Shown in pieces: positions 8,264 to 15,155 of a stretch of 16,362 nucleotides of DNA; position 1 is the first letter of the stretch; each line of letters opens with the position of its first letter. Where the stretch lies: contig JBJMSU010000011.1 in assembly GCA_045801465.1 (NCBI GenBank), positions 1-16,362 of the forward strand, written 5' to 3'. This DNA is from DATFWC01 sp045801465 (GTDB lineage Bacteria; Pseudomonadota; Alphaproteobacteria; Rhizobiales; Xanthobacteraceae). The translations under genes and the position numbers were made by a program. The notes under the pieces were generated by a model. That model made no database searches. It had not been told where the DNA came from and saw nothing but the letters and a program-made list of their open reading frames with translations.

Positions 8264-8378
8264 GGTGGGGCAAAGGCGCTCTTGCGCGCCGTGCGCACGT
8301 GGGAGCACCTTGCGAACCCGCGTGCGCACGCGTCGCTCCGCTCCGCTTTCCCTCGCCGCTGTGGCGGCTCGCCCACCC
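8263..8378. repeat. Intergenic imperfect palindromic repeat ending the nas operon
   Basis: Between nasA and the next gene (8264-8405) lies a 116-base element bounded by a perfect inverted pair, GGGTGGG at 8263-8269 and CCCACCC at 8372-8378; its first G is the last base of the nasA stop codon. Inside are further symmetric pieces: the 14-base palindrome CGCGTGCGCACGCG at 8319-8332, a second GTGCGCAC at 8291-8298, and GGCGC/GCGCC around 8274-8289. The layout resembles the dispersed GGTGGGCAAAG-type intergenic repeats I recall from Bradyrhizobium and relatives; that recollection needs a genome search. It could act as a weak transcription stop or an mRNA-stabilising fold after nasA, but there is no U-run, so an intrinsic terminator is not shown. 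The remaining 27 bases up to 8405 show nothing beyond a poor ribosome-binding site. Confidence 0.6.
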
Positions 8379-8405
8379 GACACGTTTCACCGCAGCAATT
8401 GGACG

Positions 8406-9359
8406 ATGCCCAATCTTCTCATTCTGCTCAGCTTGCCGGAAGAGATCAGGAACCGCTATCGCGACGCCCTCGCGCAGAAGTTTCCCCAGCTCGCCATCAA
8501 TGTCGTCGATCATCGCTCCAAGGTTGGCCCATATATCGCGGGCGCCGATGCGCTGCTGACCTTCACGCCGATGATGGCCGACGAGGTCGTGCGCGCCGCG
8601 GTCAATCTCAAATGGATTCAGACGTTAGGCACAGGAGTGGACAACCTGGTCGATCTGCCGTCGCTGCGGAAGGACATCATCGTCACCAACGTGCACGGCA
8701 TCCATGGCGCGCCGGTGTCGGAGGCGGCGCTCGCCACCATGTTCGCGCTCAGCCGCGATCTGCCGCGTTTCGTGCGCAACCAGGACCTGCGTCAGTGGGC
8801 TCGCTGGCCGGCGCGCCTGCTCGACCGCAAGACGGTGGGCATCTTCGGCGTGGGTGCGATCGCGGCGGCACTGGCGCCCCGGTGCAAGGCACTGGGCATG
8901 ACCGTCATCGGCATCAGCTCCGCGCCGCGTCCGCTGCCCGGCTTCGACCGCATGTACGGCCGCGATGACCTCGTCCGCGTGGTGGCCGAGCTCGACTACT
9001 TCGTTCTGCTGACGCCGTTGACGCCGGCGACGCGCGGCATCATCGGGCCTGAGGTGCTCGCGGCCATGAAACCCACCGCCTACCTGATCAATCTCGCCCG
9101 CGGCGGCGTGGTGGACGAGGCGGCGCTGCTCGGCGTACTCGGTCGCGCCGCCATTGCCGGAGCGGCACTCGATGTCTTCGTCGAAGAGCCGCTTCCGTCC
9201 GACCATCCGTTCTGGGCGCTGAAGAACGTCATCATCACCACGCATCAGGGCGGCTTCTGCGACGTCTATCCCGACCTCGCCCTGCCGACGGTGGAAACGA
9301 ATATGCGTTGCTTTCTGGCGGGAAAGACGGAAGAAATGATCAACGTGGTGGAGCACTAG
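8406..9359 (+). CDS. D-2-hydroxyacid dehydrogenase family protein
   Basis: A 317-residue NAD(P)-dependent dehydrogenase that would interconvert a 2-keto acid and a D-2-hydroxy acid. The substrate-domain motif GTGVDNLVD is followed by the Rossmann fold GIFGVGAIAAAL (G148, G150). The catalytic set is present: Arg232 in NLARGGVVDE, Glu261 in VEEPLPSDHPFW, and His280 in TTHQGG. Length and order are normal for the family. The short form without ACT or serine-binding domains points away from SerA; glyoxylate/hydroxypyruvate reductase-like enzymes are the closest picture, but the substrate cannot be read. The ATG at 8406 is chosen because MPNLLILLSL is a typical start of the fold; an in-frame ATG at 8265 would translate the intergenic repeat. 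It heads the second plus-strand cluster, 23 bases before the M24 gene. Confidence 0.85.
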   Translation: MPNLLILLSLPEEIRNRYRDALAQKFPQLAINVVDHRSKVGPYIAGADALLTFTPMMADEVVRAAVNLKWIQTLGTGVDNLVDLPSLRKDIIVTNVHGIHGAPVSEAALATMFALSRDLPRFVRNQDLRQWARWPARLLDRKTVGIFGVGAIAAALAPRCKALGMTVIGISSAPRPLPGFDRMYGRDDLVRVVAELDYFVLLTPLTPATRGIIGPEVLAAMKPTAYLINLARGGVVDEAALLGVLGRAAIAGAALDVFVEEPLPSDHPFWALKNVIITTHQGGFCDVYPDLALPTVETNMRCFLAGKTEEMINVVEH

Positions 9360-9382
9360 ACTTCGCAAGCGGGGCGCTCGAA

Positions 9383-10582
9383 ATGCAGTTGTCGGAACGC
9401 TTGAACACCCCCATCTCGACCGCCGAGCTCGAGCGCCGGTGGGCCGCGGTGCGCGTCGCTATGGAGGCGGACAACATCGACGTCCTGCTGATGCAGAACA
9501 ACAACGATCACATGGGCGGCTACGTCAAATACTTCACCGACCTGTCCGCCACCAATGGCTATCCGATGACGGTGGTGTTCCCGCGTGACGCCGACATGAC
9601 CATCGTCAACCAAGGCGCGTTCGGAATGGTGAAGGAGCTGCCGCACGAAGGCGACGGCATCCGCCGCGGCGTCAAGACATGGATGACGACGCCCAGCTAC
9701 GCCTCGGCGCACTATACCGCGAGCTACGATCCGGAATTGGCCGCCAAGGCGCTCAGCCCCTACGCCGGCGGCACGATCGGCCTCGTCGGCACCTACCAGA
9801 TGTCGGTGGCGCTCGTCGACTATCTACGCAACGGGCGCTTCTCCAATTCGAAATTCGTCGACGCCAGCGATCTCGTCGATCGCATCAAGGTCATCAAGAG
9901 CCCGGAAGAGCAGGGGCTGGTCGTGCGCGCCGCCCATATGCAGGACGCCGCCATGCGCGCGGCTTTCGGGGCGCTGGAGCCCGGCATGCGCGATACCGAC
10001 GTCGCGGCCATCGCCCAATGCCACAGCCAGCGTCACGGCAGCGAGAACGGCATCTATCTCTGCTCCTCGGCGCCGCTCGGCATCCCGACGCATATCGCCC
10101 AGCGCCATCTGCAGAACCGCGTCATCCGTGAAGGCGATTACGTGATGCTGCTGGTCGAGGACAGCGGGCCGGGCGGCATGTACACCGAGCTCGGCCGTAC
10201 CGCGGTCGTCGGCAAGGTGCCGCAGCAGATGAAGGATGAGTTCGCCTTCACGCTGGAAGCGCGCCGCTTCACGCTCGGCCTCCTGAAGCCCGGCACGCCG
10301 TGCAAGACCATCTGGGAGGAGTACAACGCGTTCATGCGCCGCAATGGTCGACCTGAAGAGGCCCGCCTCTACTGCCATGGTCAGGGCTATGATCTGGTCG
10401 AGCGGCCGCTTATCCGCCACGACGAGCCGATGACGATCGAGCAGGACATGAACATCGTCGTCCACCCGACCTATACCCACAAAAACATCTCGTCCTGGGT
10501 GTGCGACAACTACCTGATCGAGGCGAACGGCCCCGGCGCGCGGCTGCACCGGTTCCCGGAGGAGATCGTCGAGCTGGGGTAA
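9383..10582 (+). CDS. M24-fold (creatinase/aminopeptidase-like) protein with replaced metal ligands
   Basis: A 399-residue protein with the creatinase N-terminal domain (from TAELERRWAAVRVAM) and the pita-bread M24 domain (about 170-399). By position against aminopeptidase P as I recall it, the two Asp ligands read Glu259 and Glu269 (MYTELGRT), the His ligand is kept (H332 in YCHGQGYD), the catalytic His downstream reads Val339, the first Glu ligand reads His361 (VVHPTY) and the second reads Cys374 (WVCDNYLIEANG). His237 (IPTHIAQR) is kept and corresponds to the His that creatinase uses as general base. The pattern argues against an ordinary dinuclear metallopeptidase and for a creatinase-like C-N hydrolase or other unknown activity; that is inference. 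The ATG at 9383, preceded by GGGGCG, starts just after the dehydrogenase stop. An in-frame ATG at 9308 lies inside the upstream gene. Confidence 0.8.
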   Translation: MQLSERLNTPISTAELERRWAAVRVAMEADNIDVLLMQNNNDHMGGYVKYFTDLSATNGYPMTVVFPRDADMTIVNQGAFGMVKELPHEGDGIRRGVKTWMTTPSYASAHYTASYDPELAAKALSPYAGGTIGLVGTYQMSVALVDYLRNGRFSNSKFVDASDLVDRIKVIKSPEEQGLVVRAAHMQDAAMRAAFGALEPGMRDTDVAAIAQCHSQRHGSENGIYLCSSAPLGIPTHIAQRHLQNRVIREGDYVMLLVEDSGPGGMYTELGRTAVVGKVPQQMKDEFAFTLEARRFTLGLLKPGTPCKTIWEEYNAFMRRNGRPEEARLYCHGQGYDLVERPLIRHDEPMTIEQDMNIVVHPTYTHKNISSWVCDNYLIEANGPGARLHRFPEEIVELG

Positions 10583-10609
10583 CTCGGCTGCGATCGGACG
10601 CGGCGCTCG

Positions 10610-11053
10610 TCAGACGGCCCGCAGCAGGCTGGCGACGGAAATATCCTCATCGACGTCGGGCCAATGAATGCCGTGCCCGCGTCCGATTAGGCGCCAGTTC
10701 CGCCGCTGCTCCGCGCTTGCTTCCAGGAGACGTGGAAACCATGCAAGAGGCGCTGATAGTTCGCGCCCATCCGCCAGAAACACAACAAGCCGATCGTCCG
10801 TCACCGCGGCGTCAATCGCGGTCGCATCGAGCTTAACGGCCGAAATGGACATTCCAGGGCCTCCAACAGTCACCAGTATCCGCAGACGAGTGAGCTCATG
10901 GGAACGAAAACCACGCGATTCCGCAAGACTGACCGGGTTGAGCCAGAACTTTGCAATGCTGTCGCCATGCTCGATATGCACATGGGCCGGCTCTGATCCT
11001 TCAAGGCTATAGAAGAAGAACCGAAATCCGGAAACCCGCAGGACAGTCGGCAT
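10610..11053 (-). CDS. DUF4160-DUF2442 fusion protein
   Basis: A 147-residue protein of unknown function on the strand opposite to its neighbours. The first ~60 residues are a DUF4160 domain (MPTVLRVSGFRFFFYS, EPAHVHIEHGDSIAKFWLNP, then SHELTRLR). The rest is DUF2442 (DDRLVVFLADGRELSAPLAW, NWRLIGRGHGIHWPDVDEDI). The two families usually occur as small separate neighbouring genes, often in accessory regions; a toxin-antitoxin-like role has been suspected for such small pairs, but nothing here proves it. The DUF4160 part lacks its usual last ~18 residues, and the junction carries traces of a frameshift. The ATG at 11053, with a G-rich Shine-Dalgarno stretch just upstream, gives the family's typical MPTVLR start; a GTG at 11065 is possible. 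The gene is convergent with the M24 gene (27 bases between stops) and divergent from the TRAP genes. Confidence 0.75.
   Translation of the reverse strand: MPTVLRVSGFRFFFYSLEGSEPAHVHIEHGDSIAKFWLNPVSLAESRGFRSHELTRLRILVTVGGPGMSISAVKLDATAIDAAVTDDRLVVFLADGRELSAPLAWFPRLLEASAEQRRNWRLIGRGHGIHWPDVDEDISVASLLRAV
10850..10864 (-). promoter_or_regulatory. Internal ribosome-binding site and ATG for a separate DUF2442 product
   Basis: Reading the minus strand, GGAGG (10864-10860) lies 7 bases before an ATG (10852-10850) that is in frame with the fusion gene. This ATG opens exactly where stand-alone DUF2442 proteins usually begin (MSISAVKLDATAID), giving an 80-residue protein that ends at 10610. The spacing is optimal for a Shine-Dalgarno site, better than most starts in this window. 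It is probably the original start of the DUF2442 gene and may still work. Confidence 0.5.
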
Positions 11054-11191
11054 CCATCCCCCCACGGGAAAGATACGATCTCATCCGGCTCGCCACAACG
11101 CGCCATAGCCCGACACAACCAAGGAACGAAGTCGCCATCCGCTGCGTCCCGATGTAAGAACGCTTGAAACAGGGGCGGGGACAGAGGCGGC

Positions 11192-13189
11192 GTGGCGATC
11201 CTAGTCAACGTTGTGGCGGTGGTGCTGGCGTGCGCAGTGATCGCCGTGACGGCCGACCTGTTCCGCATGGCCGGGCTTTCGCTTTACACCGAGCAGTACC
11301 TCGCCGGCCTCATGGCGCTCGCCATGCCGCTCCTCTACCTGCATGTTCCGGCGGGCGGGCGGCGTGGCGTCCGCACCGGGCCGGTCCCGTGGTACGACCT
11401 CGTGGCTGCGGCCGTATCGTTCGTCGCCATGGTCTATGTGGCGGTGCGCTTTCCGGCCCTGTCCGAACTGGTCTCCGCCCGGCCGTGGGACGGGCTGATC
11501 ATCGCCGCGGTCGTCATCCTCCTCATTCTCGAAGGCCTGCGCCGCACCACTGGAATGGGCCTGTTCTACACCACGATCTTCTTCTTCTTTCTTGCGCTGG
11601 TGGGCGGATCGTTGCCCGGCGAGTTCGCCGCCAAGTCCATTCCCTTGCCGCGGCTCACCTACTATTCCGTCTGGGATTCCACCGCCGTCATGGGTGTCAC
11701 GCTGAAGATCGTCGCCACCGTGGTGGTGATCTTCGTGCTGTTCGGCCATGTCCTGTTCAAATCGGGCGGCGCCGGATTCTTCACCGATATCTCCATGGCG
11801 CTGATGGGCCGCCGCCGCGGCGGCCCGGCGAAGATTGCGATCCTCGGCTCGTCCCTGTTCGGCACGATCTCCGGCAACGTGGTGTCCAATGTGATGACGG
11901 TCGGCGTCGTCACGATCCCGCTGATGATTCGCGTCGGCTTCCGCCCGCATCTTGCCGCCGCGATCGAAGCGAATGCCTCGACCGGCGGGCAGATCATGCC
12001 GCCGGTCATGGGTATTGCGGCTTTCGTGATGGCCGAGTTTCTGCAGGTGCCCTATGCGGAGGTCGCGTTGGCCGCCGCCATTCCGGCGATCTTGTTCTAC
12101 GTTGCATTGTTCATTCAGGTCGATCTCGAGGCCGCGCGCCGGCGCATCCTGCCGCTCGACGAAAGCCAAATCCCGAAGATCGGACAAGTCCTCAAATCCG
12201 GCTGGCATTTTCCCATTCCATTCATCGTGCTGGTCTACGCCTTGTTCTGGGGCGGCGAAGAAGCCGACAGCGCCGGCCTATGGGCGATCGGCACGGCGCT
12301 CGTTCTCGCGGTCCTGTTCCCGTTCCGGGGAAAACGGATCGGTCTCACGGATCTCTACGAGATGCTGCGCGCGACGGGACTGGGCGTCCTCGACCTGTTC
12401 ATGATCGGTGCCGCCTCGGGCATCATGATCGGTGCGCTCAATTATTCCGGCATCGGTTTCACGCTGAGTTTGGTGCTCATCCACCTGGCGGCGGGAAGCC
12501 TGATCCTCCTGCTCGTCTATTCGGCGATCGCCAACATCATTCTCGGCGCCGGGCTGCCCACGGTCGGCTGCTATATCCTGCTGGCGACGCTGGTTGCGCC
12601 GTCGCTGATCCAGATGGGGATCGATCCGATGGCGGCGCACATGTTCATCCTCTACTACGGCTGCCTGTCGATGATCTCGCCGCCGGTGGCGGTCGCCGCC
12701 TTCGTCGCCGCCAATCTCGCCAATGCGGACCCCAACAAGACCGGCTGGGTCGCCATGGCGTTCGGCTGGACGATCTTCGTCATCCCGTTCCTGTTCGTCT
12801 ATTCCGGGACGCTGCTCCTCAAAGGCGATCCGGTGTTCATCGTCATCGACTTCGTCACGGCGGTGGCCGGCGTGTGGCTCATCTCGGCCGCCGTGATGGG
12901 CTATTCGGTGCGCGACCTCGGCTGGGCCGACCGCATCGTTCACATGGTTGCCGGCATATGTCTGATCATGCCGGTCGGCGCGTTCCCGGCCGCGCGGTGG
13001 ATGAACATCATCGGCGCCGTCATGGGCCTTGCGGTCGTGGTGTGGGAACGCGCGGTGCGGCGCAGGCCGGTGGAGCCGCAGCAACCGGCTGCACCAGTGT
13101 CGCCGCTGCCGGACACGCCGATCACCGCTGCCGAGCAGCGCGCCATGCTCGATCGCCTCGGCATCCGCGGCTCCGGCGAGTCGGAGTAA
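11192..13189 (+). CDS. TRAP transporter fused permease, 4TM/12TM type (TAXI-associated)
   Basis: A 665-residue, very hydrophobic inner-membrane protein with well over a dozen predicted helices. It is the single-chain form in which the small (4TM) and large (12TM) TRAP subunits are fused, the form normally paired with TAXI-type periplasmic binding proteins. Diagnostic segments are ILGSSLFGTISGNVVSNV, the nearby ASTGGQIMPPVMGIAAF, GAGLPTVGCYILLATLV (GLPT at 454-457) and LSMISPPVAVAAFVAANLA with ADPNKTGW after it. The tail from about residue 620 is a charged, Pro-rich cytoplasmic extension. The start is GTG at 11192 with GAGGCGG just upstream. No binding-protein gene is adjacent: upstream is the oppositely oriented DUF fusion gene and downstream is a second TRAP permease. 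The substrate is unknown; known members take dicarboxylates, glutamate-like or other organic acids. Confidence 0.88.
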   Translation: MAILVNVVAVVLACAVIAVTADLFRMAGLSLYTEQYLAGLMALAMPLLYLHVPAGGRRGVRTGPVPWYDLVAAAVSFVAMVYVAVRFPALSELVSARPWDGLIIAAVVILLILEGLRRTTGMGLFYTTIFFFFLALVGGSLPGEFAAKSIPLPRLTYYSVWDSTAVMGVTLKIVATVVVIFVLFGHVLFKSGGAGFFTDISMALMGRRRGGPAKIAILGSSLFGTISGNVVSNVMTVGVVTIPLMIRVGFRPHLAAAIEANASTGGQIMPPVMGIAAFVMAEFLQVPYAEVALAAAIPAILFYVALFIQVDLEAARRRILPLDESQIPKIGQVLKSGWHFPIPFIVLVYALFWGGEEADSAGLWAIGTALVLAVLFPFRGKRIGLTDLYEMLRATGLGVLDLFMIGAASGIMIGALNYSGIGFTLSLVLIHLAAGSLILLLVYSAIANIILGAGLPTVGCYILLATLVAPSLIQMGIDPMAAHMFILYYGCLSMISPPVAVAAFVAANLANADPNKTGWVAMAFGWTIFVIPFLFVYSGTLLLKGDPVFIVIDFVTAVAGVWLISAAVMGYSVRDLGWADRIVHMVAGICLIMPVGAFPAARWMNIIGAVMGLAVVVWERAVRRRPVEPQQPAAPVSPLPDTPITAAEQRAMLDRLGIRGSGESE

Positions 13190-13203
13190 CCGTTCTGGCC
13201 AGG

Positions 13204-15144
13204 ATGAGCGACAATACATCCGACCTGCTCGCCGCGCGGCTGGCGCGATTCTGCGTCACCGTCACGCGACCGATCGCCTTCATCGGCGTGGTCGGCATGC
13301 TGATCGCGGCCGGCGTGACGGTGATCGACGTGCTCATGCGCTGGCTCGCCGGCACCGCCATCACGGCCCTCAACGAGATCACTGCCCTGGTGTTCGCCGT
13401 GGCAGTGGCGGCGTGCATCCCGGCCGGGCTGGCGGGCGGCGTCAACCTCAGGATCGATCTGCTCGCCCGCTGGCTCACCGGACGCCTCGCCGCCTGGCTC
13501 GATGCGCTCGGGGCGGTCCTCCTCCTCGTCTTCTTCTTCATCCTGACTTGGCGCATCGCCGTGTTCGCCGACAGCCTGATGCAGCAGGGCCGCACCACCG
13601 TGATCCTGCAATTGTCGCAGGCGCCGTTCATGTACGCGGTCGCAGCCCTGCTCACGATCGGCACGTTGGTGCAGGCGGTGGTGGCCGCGCATGCGCTCGA
13701 GCGCGCCTTCACCCAGGCGGGCGCGGCGTCCGAATCCGGCCTCGCCACCATCGTGGCGCTGGCGCTGACGGCATTGGCGCTCGCGCTCGTGACCGTGCTC
13801 CTCGTCGATTTCGCCGCGGTGTCGCGCTGGGCGGCGCAGAACATCGGCTTCGCGGTCGCGATCGCGTTCACCGTCATGTGGATCCTGATGTTCGCCCAGG
13901 TGCCGCTGGCGGCCGTCATGGGGCTGACCGGCGTCGTCGGCTCGGCGCTGTTCGTCGGCTTCGCGCCGGCGACCAGCGCGTTCGCGACCGAAGCCACCAG
14001 TTTTCTCACCAACAGCCAGGTCGCCACTCTGCCGCTGTTCCTGATGATGGGGAGCTTCGCGGCGGTCTCCGGCATGTCCGACGACATGTACCGGCTCGGC
14101 CATGTGCTGCTCAGCCGCTATCGCGGCGGACTGGCGCTCGCGACCATCGGCGGCTGCGCCGGCTTTGGCGCGCTCACTGGCTCGTCGCTGGCGACCGCCG
14201 CCACGATCGGTCGGGTGGCGATCCCGGAGATGCGGGCGCGCGGCTATTCGCCGGCGCTCGCCACCGGCTGCTGCGCGGCGGGCGGCACCCTGGGCCCGAT
14301 TGTGCCGCCGGGGTCCGGGCCGATCATCGTGTTCGCGCTGCTCACCGAGGCTTCGATCGGGCAATTGTTCGTGGCATCGGTCGGCCCGGCGATTCTTACG
14401 ATCCTGTTCTATTTCATCACCGTGATGCTGTATGTGCGGATCGCGCCGGACGCGGCCCCGCAAACGCTCAAGGCCAAGCCGGGCGAACTCCGCGCGACGT
14501 TGCGGCAATGTCTGCCGGTCGGGATCCTGTTCTTCCTCGTCATGGGAGGGCTCTATTTCGGCGTGTTCACCGACACCGAGTCGGCGGCGGTCGGCGCCGT
14601 CGGCGCGTTCCTGTTCGCGGCCTGGCGCGGCAAGCTCAACCGCGGCGCCTTCTGGGCCGTGATGGCGGAGACCACCGCCACCACCGCCATGATCTACGGC
14701 CTGATCTTCGGCGCGCAGATCTTTTCGTTCTTCGTCGGCGTGAGCACGCTGACCCAATCCGCCACCGCCTGGGTGGGCAGCCTGAGCTGGCCCCCGCTGG
14801 CCATCATGGCGGTGATCCTGATCGGCTATTTGGCGCTCGGCTCGCTGATGGAGGCGTTCGCCGTGATGGTGATCACCGTGCCGATCGTGACCCCACTCGT
14901 GCTCAGCCTTGGCTTCGATATCATCTGGTGGGGCATCATCATGCTCATCGTGGTCGAGGTCGGCATGATCCACCCGCCCCTCGGGCTCAACGTGTTCGTG
15001 CTCAAGAGTATCCTGCCGGACGTACCGCTGTGGACCATCTACAAGGGTGTTATGCCGTTCTGCGCCGCCGACCTCATAAAGCTCATCCTCATGGTGCTGA
15101 TTCCGGCCATCACGCTGTGGCTCCCGAGCACGATGGTGAGGTGA
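13204..15144 (+). CDS. TRAP transporter fused DctQM-type permease
   Basis: A 646-residue membrane protein made of a small DctQ-like part (about 1-180, four helices, including the typical LRIDLLARWLTGRLAAWLDA) joined to a large DctM-like part (about 200-646). DctM hallmarks are PLFLMMGSFAAVSGMSDDMY, GCAGFGALTGSSLATAATIG, AAGGTLGPIVPPGSGP (from about 358) and near the end the E-x-GMIHPPLGLNVFVLKSI motif (IHPPLGLN at 589-596) followed by VPLWTIYKGVMPF. This is a different class from the preceding permease, which is of the TAXI-associated fused type. The ATG at 13204 is chosen because it lies 14 bases after the upstream stop and directly precedes the first helix; the frame stays open far upstream but only over the other permease gene. 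The ribosome-binding site is weak (CCAGG). The stop overlaps a possible start of the next gene (TGATG). Confidence 0.88.
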   Translation: MSDNTSDLLAARLARFCVTVTRPIAFIGVVGMLIAAGVTVIDVLMRWLAGTAITALNEITALVFAVAVAACIPAGLAGGVNLRIDLLARWLTGRLAAWLDALGAVLLLVFFFILTWRIAVFADSLMQQGRTTVILQLSQAPFMYAVAALLTIGTLVQAVVAAHALERAFTQAGAASESGLATIVALALTALALALVTVLLVDFAAVSRWAAQNIGFAVAIAFTVMWILMFAQVPLAAVMGLTGVVGSALFVGFAPATSAFATEATSFLTNSQVATLPLFLMMGSFAAVSGMSDDMYRLGHVLLSRYRGGLALATIGGCAGFGALTGSSLATAATIGRVAIPEMRARGYSPALATGCCAAGGTLGPIVPPGSGPIIVFALLTEASIGQLFVASVGPAILTILFYFITVMLYVRIAPDAAPQTLKAKPGELRATLRQCLPVGILFFLVMGGLYFGVFTDTESAAVGAVGAFLFAAWRGKLNRGAFWAVMAETTATTAMIYGLIFGAQIFSFFVGVSTLTQSATAWVGSLSWPPLAIMAVILIGYLALGSLMEAFAVMVITVPIVTPLVLSLGFDIIWWGIIMLIVVEVGMIHPPLGLNVFVLKSILPDVPLWTIYKGVMPFCAADLIKLILMVLIPAITLWLPSTMVR

Positions 15145-15155
15145 TGGAGCCGCTG

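Noticed and set aside
9383..10582. Calling the M24 protein a Xaa-Pro aminopeptidase or the DMSP lyase DddP.
   Set aside because: Both need carboxylate metal ligands that are replaced here by Glu, His and Cys at the matching positions.
10583..10609. A bidirectional terminator between the convergent M24 and DUF fusion genes.
   Set aside because: The 27-base gap holds no clear stem-loop or T-run on either strand.
11070..11098. A possible minus-strand promoter for the DUF fusion gene: TTGTGG and TATCTT with a 17-base spacer.
   Set aside because: The match to the sigma-70 consensus is partial (about 7 of 12), easily reached by chance, so it is not listed as a feature.
11164..13203. A reading frame open upstream of the second TRAP permease for about 2 kb, giving an apparent 1326-residue protein.
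   Set aside because: The upstream part is Arg/Gly/His-rich nonsense overlying the first TRAP permease, whose own frame has proper membrane helices and family motifs; only 13204-15144 is real.
13029..15143. The frame of the amidohydrolase is open far upstream across the second TRAP gene.
   Set aside because: The upstream translation is low-complexity and charged, without any family motif; the hydrolase starts at 15156 or 15144.
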